This document shows, in pieces, positions 8,620 through 17,066 of a stretch of DNA of 64,000 nucleotides; the stretch's first letter is position 1, and each line of letters starts with the position of its first letter. Location of the stretch: contig LJCW01000022.1 of the NCBI GenBank assembly GCA_001298555.1, forward strand, positions 28,124-92,123, in the 5' to 3' direction. Source of the stretch: Actinobacteria bacterium OV450 (GTDB lineage: Bacteria; Actinomycetota; Actinomycetes; Streptomycetales; Streptomycetaceae). The translations under genes and the position numbers were made by a program. Under the pieces are notes generated by a model. That model saw nothing but the letters and a program-made list of their open reading frames with translations. It did not search any database and was not told the origin of the DNA.

Positions 8620-9447
8620 TCAGGGCGGGGGCGAGGCGTCGGACCCGCGACGGGAGTCGCGGGACGGGGCAGCGCCCCGCTGGATGAAGTGGTGGGCCGC
8701 AGCGCCCAGAACGGCCCCCAGGGCGGGGGCGACGAGGTAGATCCACAGTCCGGCGGTGCTTCCGGACAGCAGCACGGGCCCGAACTGGCGGGCGGGGTTG
8801 GCGGAGCCGCCGCTGAGGGGGCCCAGCACGGCCACGATCGCGCCGACGAGAACCGCCAGGGCCGGGGGGAACCACCGTTCGTGGGCCGGGTGCGCGAGGA
8901 AGAAGCCGATGACCAGCGTCACCACGACCAGGCAGCCGGCCTCGGCCGCGAAGACGGCCCAGCCGTTCCACGAGGGCGCCGCGGCGGCTGCGCCGTAGCC
9001 GACCCGCGCGACCGCCGGCCCCCAGGCCAGGCGGCCCAGCACGGTCCCGGCGACCGATCCGCCGAGCTGGGCGACGACGTACGCCGCCACGCCCCGCCCG
9101 GGGAAGGCCCTCAGCCGCCAGAGCGCGAGCGTCACCGCGGGGTTCACGTGCGCACCCGAACGCCGCCCCCACGGCGAGCGGATCAGTGCGAAGAGGAGTG
9201 CTCCCACCAGCGCTCCCACGACGAGCAGGGCAAGGCGGACGTTCGCGAGCGCGAGCGGCGAAGCCGGATCGAGCACCCAACGGATGACCGTGACCACCGC
9301 GAACATCAGCAACGTGGTCAGGGCGAACTCGTACAGGGGGTGGCCGCGGGGTCCGGGCCCGGTCGGCAGGGGCGCGGGGCCGGCGTCCGTGTCCCGTCCG
9401 GGTTCACCGGCCGGCGCCGCGGGCCTGGAGATCTCGCCTCCGCTCAT
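8620..9447 (-). CDS. Aquaporin/MIP-family channel
   Basis: 275 residues. Both NPA pore motifs are present (HVNPAVTLALW, about residue 100, and SANPARQFGP, about residue 217), with six hydrophobic helices and the half-helices expected for the MIP fold. It transports water or small neutral solutes across the membrane. A roughly 35-residue Pro/Gly-rich N-terminal tail and a short polar C-terminus lie outside the channel. ATG 9447 follows GGAAGGAG. It is monocistronic as far as can be seen. Confidence 0.9.
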   Translation of the reverse strand: MSGGEISRPAAPAGEPGRDTDAGPAPLPTGPGPRGHPLYEFALTTLLMFAVVTVIRWVLDPASPLALANVRLALLVVGALVGALLFALIRSPWGRRSGAHVNPAVTLALWRLRAFPGRGVAAYVVAQLGGSVAGTVLGRLAWGPAVARVGYGAAAAAPSWNGWAVFAAEAGCLVVVTLVIGFFLAHPAHERWFPPALAVLVGAIVAVLGPLSGGSANPARQFGPVLLSGSTAGLWIYLVAPALGAVLGAAAHHFIQRGAAPSRDSRRGSDASPPP

Positions 9448-9638
9448 GGGGTCTCCTTCCGTTCGGGCGACTTCGCGCCCGGTCGTGTACGAGCACGTCG
9501 ACGAAGCGTGCGGCACGCGCGGGCCGGGATGCGCGGGTACACGCCGGGGACGGGCTTCGGGCCCGGCAGCGGGCAGGCACGTCCGACAAGGGCGGCGGCC
9601 GGTGACGTCCAGGCGGAGGACCGGCGCGTGCGGGGCCG

Positions 9639-10070
9639 CTATCCGCCGAAGTCGGGCAGGATCAGGGCGCCGTCCTCGGCCAGCGTGAAGCCGGGGTTGT
9701 GGGCCACCTCCCAGGCATGCCCGTCGGGGTCGGTGAAGACACCCGAGTAGAAGCCGATCGCGTTGACCGCGGCGGGGCGGGTGATGGTGCCGCCTGCGCC
9801 GGCGGCGGCGCCGAGGACGGCGTCCACCTCGGCGTCCGTGCGGACGTTGTGGGCCAGGGCGATACCGCCGAACGCGTTCGGCGGCGTGTCGGGCAGGCCG
9901 CAGTCCGCGGCGAGCTTGCGGCGGTCCCAGAGCACGAGGGCCAGACCGGCCGCCTGGTGGAACACCGTCTCCTGCACCTCGGTCCCGCGCCATCCCAGCG
10001 CCGCGTAGAACCGTTGGGCGCGGGCGAGGTCCGCGACCCCCAGGGTGACCATGCTGATCCGCTGTTCCAT
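9639..10070 (-). CDS. VOC-superfamily (glyoxalase/bleomycin-resistance fold) protein
   Basis: 143 residues and one VOC module pair: MVTLGVADLARAQRFYAALG at the start and FYSGVFTDPDGHAWEVAHNP near the end with the metal-ligand glutamate. The substrate is unknown. A TACGGT box six bases upstream of the ATG (10077-10082, minus strand) points to a leaderless transcript. Confidence 0.85.
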   Translation of the reverse strand: MEQRISMVTLGVADLARAQRFYAALGWRGTEVQETVFHQAAGLALVLWDRRKLAADCGLPDTPPNAFGGIALAHNVRTDAEVDAVLGAAAGAGGTITRPAAVNAIGFYSGVFTDPDGHAWEVAHNPGFTLAEDGALILPDFGG

Positions 10071-10121
10071 GCCGTCACCGTAGCGGGCCCGGGCGGCGCC
10101 ATCCGGCAGGCGGACCGCGGG

Positions 10122-10159
10122 CGGCCCCGCTCCACGGAGGGGTCCGTGGAGCGGGGCCG
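10122..10159 (-). terminator. Perfect 17-bp hairpin after the phospholipase gene
   Basis: Arms 10122-10138 and 10143-10159 (CGGCCCCGCTCCACGGA and its exact complement) surround a GGGG loop. It lies 25 bp beyond the phospholipase stop codon, and no T-run follows, as is usual in Streptomyces terminators. Confidence 0.75.
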
Positions 10160-10184
10160 GATCCGGCGGCCCGCAGCGGTGCCG

Positions 10185-12254
10185 TCAGGAGGACTGGTTC
10201 GTCAGGATCGCCGGGTCCGACAGGCCCGCGGCACCCGTCTCGACCTTGCCGGCGAAGCGGCGCACGAAGTCGGCGGTCCCGGAGGCCGTGACCGTGACGT
10301 CGTACCAGCGCTTGGTGTTCTTCAGCGACACGCTGTGGGTGACGGTCGCGCCCTTGGCGACGGTGAGGCGCTTCGGGCCGCCGCCGTAGGAGTTGGTGAT
10401 CGTCAGCGTGGCCGTCGCGCTGTCGGCGTTGGTGCAGGTGAGGTCCAGGTTGCCCGTGGCGGCGTTGTGGCGGGCGGTGACCTCGGGGCCGGGGGTGGTG
10501 CCGGGGTTGCGGAAGCCGCGCAGGAAGCCGTTGGGGCCGTGGACCGTCAGGTCCGTGACTCCGGCCGAGTAGCGGGTGTTCCAGGCGTCCGCGATCGACT
10601 TGCCGGCCTCGGTGGTGTAGGTCCACGGGGCGTCCGTGCGGTTGCCGGAGGTGACGTAGAACTGCGCGCCCAGGTCCGGGCCGCCGCTGAACGTCAGCCG
10701 GAACTTTCCCTCGGCGGTGAGCGCCGTGCCGTCCACGTACGGGGCGTACTTCAGCGGACGGGTCCGGCGCAGGCCCTTCTCCTGGCGCGGCATGCTGCCG
10801 ACGGCCGGCGGGACCGCGTGGAAGTCGGGGTGGCGCTCGCGGTCCCGGGGCTCGAAGCCACCGGTGTCGGGCAGCCGTACGGCACCGGTGTCCCGGCGCC
10901 CGAAGTCGAAGGCCGCGGTCAGGTCACCGCAGACGGCGCGGCGCCAGGGCGAGATGTTGGGCTCCTGCACACCGAAGCGCTTCTCCATGAACCGGATGAC
11001 CGAGGTGTGGTCGAAGGTCTCGGAGCAGGAGTAGCCGCCGGTGCTCCACGGGGAGACGACGAGCATCGGCACGCGCGGGCCGAGCCCGTACGGGCCGGCG
11101 ACGTAGCCGGCCTTGCCGGGGAAGACGTCCAGCGCGGTGGCCACGGTGGACAGGCCCTGGTCGGCGCCGGCCGGGGCGTACGGCGGGACGACGTGGTCGA
11201 AGAACCCGTCGTTCTCGTCGTACGTGATGAACAGCGCGGTACGGGCCCACACGTCGGGGTTGGAGGTCAGCGCGTCGAGGACCTGCGCGATGTACCAGGC
11301 GCCGAAGTTGGCCGGCCAGTTGGAGTGCTCGCTGAACGCCTCGGGTGCGGCGATCCAGGAGATCTGCGGCAGCTTGCCGCCCTGGACGTCGGCGCGCAGC
11401 CGGTCGAAGTAGCCTTCGCCCGCCTTGGCGTCGGTGCCGGTGCGCGCCTTGTCGTGGAGCGGGTCGCCCGGCCGGGCGTTGCGGTAATTGTTGAAGTACA
11501 GGAGCGAGTTGTCGCCGTAGTTGCCGCGGTAGGCGTCGTTGATCCACCCCCAGGAGCCGGCGGCGTCCAGGCCGTCGCCGATGTCCTGGTAGACCTTCCA
11601 CGAGATGCCGGCCGCCTCCAGGCGCTCGGGATAGGTGGTCCAGCCGTAGCCGGCCTCGGCGTTGTTGAGGACCGGGCCGCCGCCGGTGCCGTCGTTGCCG
11701 GTGTGGCCGGACCACAGGTAGTAGCGGTTGGGGTCGGTGGAGCCGATGAACGAGCAGTGGTAGGCGTCGCAGATGGTGAAGGCGTCGGCGAGCGCGTAGT
11801 GGAACGGGATGTCCTCGCGCGTCAGGTACGCCATGGTGGCCGGGGTCTTGGCGGGCACCCAGTTGTCGTACTTGCCCTTGTTGAACGCGCTGTGGCCGCC
11901 CGCCCAGTCGTGGTTGAGCCCTTGGAGGTACTCCATGCCGAGGTCGTCCGACGGGGGACGGAACGGCAGCGTCTCCTTGCCGGCGGCGTCGCTCTGGTGC
12001 CAGACGGACTTGCCGCTCGGCAGCGTCACGGGGCGCGGGTCCCCGAAGCCGCGGACGCCGTTGAGGGATCCGAAGTAGTGGTCGAAGGAACGGTTCTCCT
12101 GCATCAGGACCACGATGTGCTCGACGTCCGCGATGGTGCCGGTGGTGCCCTGTGCGGGGATGGCGGCGGCACGCGCGATGCTCTCGTTGAGCATGGTCAG
12201 GGCGGCGGCTCCGCCGGTGAGCTGGAGGAAACGGCGGCGGTTGAGTTCTGCCAT
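10185..12254 (-). CDS. Tat-exported phospholipase C, phosphocholine-specific type
   Basis: 689 residues. The Tat signal is NRRRFLQLTGG (residues 5-15) followed by a hydrophobic stretch and AxA. The phosphoesterase domain starts with IVVLMQENRSFDHYFG and carries DPNRYYLWSG, FITYDENDGFFDHV and a conserved SCSETFDHTS segment. Two beta-rich repeats of the type found in the PLC C-terminal region (DUF756) occupy about 490-689. Family members hydrolyse phosphatidylcholine or sphingomyelin outside the cell, releasing phosphocholine. ATG 12254 has AGAGG upstream. A strong terminator lies beyond the stop. Phosphate control is common in this family, but I found no convincing PHO box. Confidence 0.92.
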   Translation of the reverse strand: MAELNRRRFLQLTGGAAALTMLNESIARAAAIPAQGTTGTIADVEHIVVLMQENRSFDHYFGSLNGVRGFGDPRPVTLPSGKSVWHQSDAAGKETLPFRPPSDDLGMEYLQGLNHDWAGGHSAFNKGKYDNWVPAKTPATMAYLTREDIPFHYALADAFTICDAYHCSFIGSTDPNRYYLWSGHTGNDGTGGGPVLNNAEAGYGWTTYPERLEAAGISWKVYQDIGDGLDAAGSWGWINDAYRGNYGDNSLLYFNNYRNARPGDPLHDKARTGTDAKAGEGYFDRLRADVQGGKLPQISWIAAPEAFSEHSNWPANFGAWYIAQVLDALTSNPDVWARTALFITYDENDGFFDHVVPPYAPAGADQGLSTVATALDVFPGKAGYVAGPYGLGPRVPMLVVSPWSTGGYSCSETFDHTSVIRFMEKRFGVQEPNISPWRRAVCGDLTAAFDFGRRDTGAVRLPDTGGFEPRDRERHPDFHAVPPAVGSMPRQEKGLRRTRPLKYAPYVDGTALTAEGKFRLTFSGGPDLGAQFYVTSGNRTDAPWTYTTEAGKSIADAWNTRYSAGVTDLTVHGPNGFLRGFRNPGTTPGPEVTARHNAATGNLDLTCTNADSATATLTITNSYGGGPKRLTVAKGATVTHSVSLKNTKRWYDVTVTASGTADFVRRFAGKVETGAAGLSDPAILTNQSS

Positions 12255-12890
12255 GGCGAGAGGGACCTCTGCTTCTGGTCGAGAAGTGCTGGAGCGCCCC
12301 CAGAACAGCCTGTCCGGGGTACCGGAGAGGGAGCTTGACGTGACCGCGGCGGATACGCCAGACGAACGGCAGTCGGATGTCCGCATGGGTTCGGCCATCG
12401 GGCCGCGGAGCGGTGGTACCGGCCGCGGGCGCAGGAAGCGCTCCCGGGCGGTGGAGATTTTGACCGGTTCACCACTCCTGCGAGGGACCTCACGCGCCGG
12501 CTCGCAGGGTTCCGGAGCGGGGCCGGCCGGCCCGGGCGGCCCGCGGCACCGCGTGTTCCGGATGCTCGCCCGCCGGGGCCACGAGCACCGATGGGCATCG
12601 TGCGGGCAGCGCCCCCTCCGCGACGTGGGGTCCGCGCACCCGGTGCACAGCACAAGGGGCGACGGGCGAGGTGACGAAGCAGGGCGGGTCAACAGGCCAA
12701 CTTGACATGGGCAGTTGCCGTTGTCCCGTCCCGCCCCGAGACTCGGTCCTGCACCACGACGCACCATCGGACGCCCCGACTTCGAACCATCTGTTCCCTG
12801 GTGGCGATCCGTCCGTCGACCGCGGGCGCCGGCCAGCCGACGCCGTCCTTACGCGGTGTGCACCCCCTCATCAACGAGAGGAAGTCAGCC
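12255..12890. other. 636-bp divergent intergenic region (phospholipase C / thiopeptide precursor)
   Basis: No convincing gene is present on either strand. It must hold the promoters of the phospholipase gene (leftward) and the thiopeptide operon (rightward). TTGACA at 12702-12707 is the best -35 candidate for the operon, but the -10 position behind it is poor. A single GTTCACC (12467-12473) lacks the second half expected of a PHO box. Confidence 0.6.
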
Positions 12891-13079
12891 ATGTCCGAAT
12901 TCTCTTCCACCACCGGGTCGGACCTCGACCTGGACCTCGACCTCGACCTCAGCGACCTGACCGTCACCGCGCTGAGCGACACCGCCGCCCTGCCCGAGAA
13001 CGGCGGCTCGTGGGGCTCCTGCTCCTGCCAGGGCTCTTCCTCCTGTGCCCAGCCGCAGGTGGAGACGCCCGTCGTCTGA
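12891..13079 (+). CDS. lazA: Lactazole-type thiopeptide precursor peptide
   Basis: 62 residues. The leader (1-39) ends LSDLTVTALSDTAALPENGG, close to the lactazole leader as I recall it. The core starts at Ser40: SWGSCSCQGSSSC, then AQPQVETPVV. The published lactazole core is SWGSCSCQASSSCAQPQDM, so the ring region differs only at position 9 (Gly for Ala), while the tail is longer and different. Core Ser1 and Ser12 keep the spacing used for the pyridine that closes a 32-membered ring. Cys5, 7 and 13 and Ser4, 6, 10 and 11 are all kept for azoles and dehydroalanines. The start has GAGAGGAAG upstream. The gene heads the operon and is followed by a strong hairpin. Confidence 0.92.
   Translation: MSEFSSTTGSDLDLDLDLDLSDLTVTALSDTAALPENGGSWGSCSCQGSSSCAQPQVETPVV
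12921..12950 (+). repeat. Five-copy GACCTC hexamer repeat in the leader peptide
   Basis: Residues 11-20 of the precursor are five Asp-Leu pairs coded by GACCTC repeats with one GACCTG variant. The repeat is in frame, so unit gain or loss changes leader length without breaking the core. It lies directly upstream of the LSDLTV segment likely bound by the leader-recognition protein. Confidence 0.85.
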
Positions 13080-13098
13080 CGGCCGTGACGGAGCCGCT

Positions 13099-13134
13099 CC
13101 CGTGCGGCCGGCCCATCCGGGCCGGCCGCACGGG
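13099..13134 (+). terminator. 16-bp hairpin between precursor and modification genes (attenuator)
   Basis: CCCGTGCGGCCGGCCC (13099-13114) and its exact complement (13119-13134) flank an ATCC loop. The hairpin begins 19 bases after the precursor stop codon and 57 bases before the next gene. It probably terminates or stabilises most transcripts so that precursor mRNA exceeds enzyme mRNA. Confidence 0.7.
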
Positions 13135-13191
13135 CTGCGGGCCGAGCCGGAGGACAGACCACAGGCCCACACCGCACCACGGGAGCCCGTC

Positions 13192-15891
13192 ATGCCGTAT
13201 CCCACCCAGCCGGCCGCACCCCCACGTGTCGCGCCCGCGCCGGGGACCGTCCGCCCGCCGGCGGGAACGACCGCCCGGACCGCCCCGTACGCGCTGGTCC
13301 GCACCACGGTGACGGCGCACCCCGCCCAACCTGACGAGGCTGCACGGGTACGGAGACTGCTCGCCCGACTCACCGCCGTCACGGCCGAGGAGGACGCACT
13401 ACGTCCGGCCCTGTGCGACGACCTCTTCGCCTCCCGGGCCGGCCACGACGAGGAGTTCCACCGCCAGGTGGTGCTCCCCCTGCGCCGTGCGCTGCACAAC
13501 GGCCGCAGCCCCCGGCCCGCCCTGCTGGCCCGGCTCGGCGACCTGCCCGAACGGGTCCCGCGGCTCGGCGGCTGGCTCGCGCTGCGCGAGCGGCGCGGAG
13601 CACTCCTCACGGAGCTGGCCGAGGCCGTCCCGAACGCCCTGAGCGCCGAACGCTCCGGGCTCGCCGCGTCGTGCCGCTCCCCCGGCTTCACCCGGGCCGT
13701 GGCGCTGACCAGCGCCGACCTGCTGCGTGCCGTATCGCGGGCGGCCCGGGACGAGGGCGGGCGCAGGGCCCGCAAGGAGGAGTCGTCGGTGCTGCGGCAC
13801 GCCCTGCGGGCCGGCACGAAGACCAGCCCGCTGTCGTGGTTCACCGCCGTGGGGTGGTCCTCCGCCCCGGCGGAGGGCGCAGCCGGGCCACCGTTGCGGT
13901 CCGTCGTGCGGGAGAACCGGGCGCTCGTCGCGGCGCTGGCCGCCGCACTGTCGGACGCACCGCGCCGCCGGCTCGCACTGCCGCACCGCATGACCAGCAG
14001 GGCGCGGACCGGCGCCGACGGCCGCGTCCGCTACGCCAAGGACCGCACGGCCTTCGCGGGCGGCCGCTATCTCGTCAGCCACGAGGAGACGATCGAGCTC
14101 GCCTCCCGCCCCGCCCTGACGGCGGTGGACGAGGTCGCGGCCGAGCCCGCGACCCTCGACGCGCTGGCGGCCCGGCTCGCCCCGGCGCTCGGGCGGGACT
14201 GCGGGGATCCCGCTGTCGGCCGGTTCCTCGCCCGGCTCGCCGACAGCGGACTCCTGGTGCCGGTGGAACCGGTCGACCCGCAGCACCCGGACCCCTTGCC
14301 CGCGCTGGCCGACTGGCTGCGCCGGTGGCCCGAGGACGCCCCCCTGGCCGACCGCATCACACACCTCGCCTCCGACACCGCCCGGTTCGCATCCACCCCG
14401 GCCGAGGAGCGGCCCGCCCTGCTCGCCGACCTCGCGGACCGCTGGCGGGGCCTGCTCGCCGACGCCGGCCGGCCCGTCCCGGCCGATGCGGCCCCGCTGA
14501 ACGTGCTCACGGAGGACGTACTCGCCTGCGGGAGGTCGGGCCGGCTGACCGGCGAGGACCGCGCGACCCTGGGCGAACTGAACGCGCTGGCCGAGCTGTT
14601 CGACCTCGGGCACGTGATGCGCCGGGTCGCGCTGGAGCGCTTCGTCTCCCGCTACGGTCACGGCGGGACCTGCCCCGCCCCGTGGGAGTTCGGCCCCGAC
14701 CCCGCCGCCGCGTGGGAGGAGGCCGCACGCCTCGCCGGCCGGCCTGCCGATGATCCCGCGCTCTGTGAGGAGTTGTCCGAACTGGCCCGGCTGCGGGCGG
14801 AGTTCGTCCTGGCGGTCCGGAGCGCCTCGCAGGCCGCACCGGGCGGCTGGACGGACGAGACGGTCCTGCCCGCCGACGAGGTGCGCGGGCTCGCCGCCCG
14901 GATGCCCGGCTGGACCACCGCCCGCCCGCTCAGCTACGCGTGGTTCGTCCAGGGCGCGGCGCCGGCCGGTCCCCCGACGGGGCCCGGACCCGGCCGCCTG
15001 CTCTGCGTCAACCACGTCTACGGCGGCTGGGGCCGCTTCACCAGCCGGTTCCTGGACGGCCTGCCACCCGGCGCCGCCGCAGAGGTGACGCGGGAGATCC
15101 GCCGGGGCCTCGGCGACGGCGCCCGGGCCGTCCAGATCCGGCCGGTGGGCGGCTTCAACGCCAACCTCCACCCCCTGCTCGTCGGCGAGGAGATCGGCCC
15201 CGACCGGCACCGGAGCCGGCTCGCGGAGTCCGATGTGGAGCTGGTCCACGACCCGGTCGCCGACCAGCCCCGCCTGCAGACCGGCGGCGAGCCCCTCGAC
15301 GTGCTCTACCTCGGCTTCCTCGCCCCCGTCATGCTGCCGCAGCGCCTCGCGCCGTACCTGTGCGACCACCCGGGCGGTGTCGTGGACTTCCGCCCCCTGC
15401 TGCCCCGCCGCACCGTGGCCGCGCCCGGCGGCGACGTGGTGCGCACGCCCCGGCTGCGCCACGGCCACGTCGTGCTCGCCCGGCGGCGCTGGCACCTGCC
15501 CGAAGGGGTCCTGGCCGCGCTCCGCGGCGACCTCGCGGCCGACCCCGGCGAAGTCCCGGCCGCCGCGGTGGCACGCTGGCGGGCCCTTCTGGACCTGCCC
15601 GATCAGCTGTTCCTGCATGCCGTGCCGGAGCCGTCCGCCGGCCGGGCCGCCGAGGACTTCGTACGCAGTCTGCGCGCGCCGAAACCCCAGGCCCTCGACC
15701 TGGGCAGCGCCCTGCACCTGCGGTGCCTCGCCGGCTGGCTGGCCCGGCATCCGCGCGGGGTGGTGCTGGAGGAGGCCCTGCCCGTCTTCGGGGGCCACGA
15801 CCGTCCCACCCATGCCGTGGAGCTGATCGCCGAGACCTACCGGCCGGCGCGTCCCGCTGCGCCCGTCATCCGCCGAGGAGACACCCGATGA
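13192..15891 (+). CDS. lazB: Thiopeptide Ser glutamylation enzyme (LanB N-terminal-type dehydratase)
   Basis: 899 residues. Lantibiotic-dehydratase N-domain features are visible: RAGTKTSPLSWFT (about residue 204, matching the family R-x-S/T-P-F motif), and AVQIRPVGGFNANLHPL near 645. By homology it transfers glutamate from Glu-tRNA to core Ser side chains, the first half of dehydroalanine formation. The elimination half is in the lazF homologue. ATG 13192 has GGAG at 13182-13185; a longer frame to 13045 runs back over the hairpin and is not used. The next gene overlaps by four bases (ATGA), so the two are translationally coupled. Confidence 0.9.
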   Translation: MPYPTQPAAPPRVAPAPGTVRPPAGTTARTAPYALVRTTVTAHPAQPDEAARVRRLLARLTAVTAEEDALRPALCDDLFASRAGHDEEFHRQVVLPLRRALHNGRSPRPALLARLGDLPERVPRLGGWLALRERRGALLTELAEAVPNALSAERSGLAASCRSPGFTRAVALTSADLLRAVSRAARDEGGRRARKEESSVLRHALRAGTKTSPLSWFTAVGWSSAPAEGAAGPPLRSVVRENRALVAALAAALSDAPRRRLALPHRMTSRARTGADGRVRYAKDRTAFAGGRYLVSHEETIELASRPALTAVDEVAAEPATLDALAARLAPALGRDCGDPAVGRFLARLADSGLLVPVEPVDPQHPDPLPALADWLRRWPEDAPLADRITHLASDTARFASTPAEERPALLADLADRWRGLLADAGRPVPADAAPLNVLTEDVLACGRSGRLTGEDRATLGELNALAELFDLGHVMRRVALERFVSRYGHGGTCPAPWEFGPDPAAAWEEAARLAGRPADDPALCEELSELARLRAEFVLAVRSASQAAPGGWTDETVLPADEVRGLAARMPGWTTARPLSYAWFVQGAAPAGPPTGPGPGRLLCVNHVYGGWGRFTSRFLDGLPPGAAAEVTREIRRGLGDGARAVQIRPVGGFNANLHPLLVGEEIGPDRHRSRLAESDVELVHDPVADQPRLQTGGEPLDVLYLGFLAPVMLPQRLAPYLCDHPGGVVDFRPLLPRRTVAAPGGDVVRTPRLRHGHVVLARRRWHLPEGVLAALRGDLAADPGEVPAAAVARWRALLDLPDQLFLHAVPEPSAGRAAEDFVRSLRAPKPQALDLGSALHLRCLAGWLARHPRGVVLEEALPVFGGHDRPTHAVELIAETYRPARPAAPVIRRGDTR

Positions 15892-17066
15892 ACGCCCCGC
15901 GCCCGAGCCCGGACACCGCACGGCCCACCGCCACCGATGACGTCACCGCCCTTGACGTGGTCGTCCACCACTACGAGCCGGTCAAGGCTCCCCTCCTGCG
16001 CGAGGCCGTGCTGCCCCTGGCCCGGCGAGCCGCCGCGGACAGGCTGACGGCTCACGTCGAACGGCACTGGCTGCACGGCCCGCACCTGCGGCTGCGGCTT
16101 CGCGGGCCCGCCGACGCGGTGGCCGCCACGGCCGGGCGTACGGCCGCCGAGCTGCGCGCCCACGTGGCCTCCCACCCTTCACGGGCCGCCGTCGACGAGC
16201 AGGAGCTGCTGGCGCAGGCCGCAGCGGCGGGCCGGGCGGAGCTGGTACCGCCCCCGTACGGTCCGCTCGTACCGGACAACACCGTGCGGGTGGAGCAGGT
16301 GGACCTGTCGGCCCTGGGGGCGCTGATCGGCCCGGACGCGCTGCGGCTGCGCGAGGACCTGCTGACCCTGGGCCTGCCCGCCCTGGAGGCTGGTTCCGCT
16401 TTCCTCGGCGAGCGCGCGGACACGTCCGCCGCCAGGGTCGAGCTGGTGGTGGCGGCGCTCTCGGCGCATGCGGCAGCGCACCCCGAAGGCCTGGTCGGCG
16501 GCCACTACTCGTACGTCTCCCACTTGGAGGAGTTCCTCGTCCACGAAGACCACGGCGGGCGGCTGCGGGCGGCGTTCGACCGCCGCTGGGAGGCCGCGGG
16601 CGGGCGGATCACCTCGCTGGTGGGCCGGATCGCGGGTGGTGGTGCGGTAGGCCGGGAGCGGGCCTGGGCCGACTGGTCCGCCCGCGCCTGGCGGATCGCG
16701 GAGGAACGGTTGCGGGCGGGCGCGGACTTCGGCGGGGCTCCTGCCGAGTACCGGGACCGGGCGGCGGCGCTCGACGACCGGGCCACCGCGGAGCGCTGGG
16801 ACCGGTCGGTGCGCACCCGGTACAGCGACTTCCACCGGCTGCTGCACCGCTCCGACCCGCAGGGTGCGATGTGGACCCGTCCCGACTACCTGGTCTTCCG
16901 GGCCTGCACGAACGGGTTGTACCGGCTCCTCACGGTCTGCGACGTCCGGCCCGTCGAGCGCTACCTCGCCGCCCATCTCGTGGTGCGCAGTGTTCCGGCG
17001 CTGACCGGCCATCGTTGGCGGGAACGCGTTGACCAGGTCATCGCCGCCGTGGAGGGGGCACGGTGA
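15888..17066 (+). CDS. lazC: Thiopeptide pyridine synthase ([4+2] cycloaddition enzyme)
   Basis: 392 residues, related to the SpaB C-terminal/thiopeptide-type biosynthesis domain (ALDVVVHHYEPVKAPLLREA at the start, HLRLRLRG, and SDPQGAMWTRPDYLVFRACT near the end). By position and size it matches the lactazole enzyme that joins two dehydroalanines into the central pyridine, closes the macrocycle and releases the leader. The start overlaps the previous stop (ATGA), with GAGGAG at 15875-15880. No membrane or signal segment, so it acts in the cytoplasm. Confidence 0.88.
   Translation: MNAPRPSPDTARPTATDDVTALDVVVHHYEPVKAPLLREAVLPLARRAAADRLTAHVERHWLHGPHLRLRLRGPADAVAATAGRTAAELRAHVASHPSRAAVDEQELLAQAAAAGRAELVPPPYGPLVPDNTVRVEQVDLSALGALIGPDALRLREDLLTLGLPALEAGSAFLGERADTSAARVELVVAALSAHAAAHPEGLVGGHYSYVSHLEEFLVHEDHGGRLRAAFDRRWEAAGGRITSLVGRIAGGGAVGRERAWADWSARAWRIAEERLRAGADFGGAPAEYRDRAAALDDRATAERWDRSVRTRYSDFHRLLHRSDPQGAMWTRPDYLVFRACTNGLYRLLTVCDVRPVERYLAAHLVVRSVPALTGHRWRERVDQVIAAVEGAR

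Noticed and set aside
9699..12338. 879-codon plus-strand frame over the VOC and phospholipase genes
   Set aside because: Val/Gly/Arg-rich antisense shadow; the minus-strand phospholipase has signal peptide, motifs and terminator.
12460..12500. PHO box for the phospholipase C gene
   Set aside because: Only one GTTCACC is present; the adjacent 11-mer does not match the second repeat unit.
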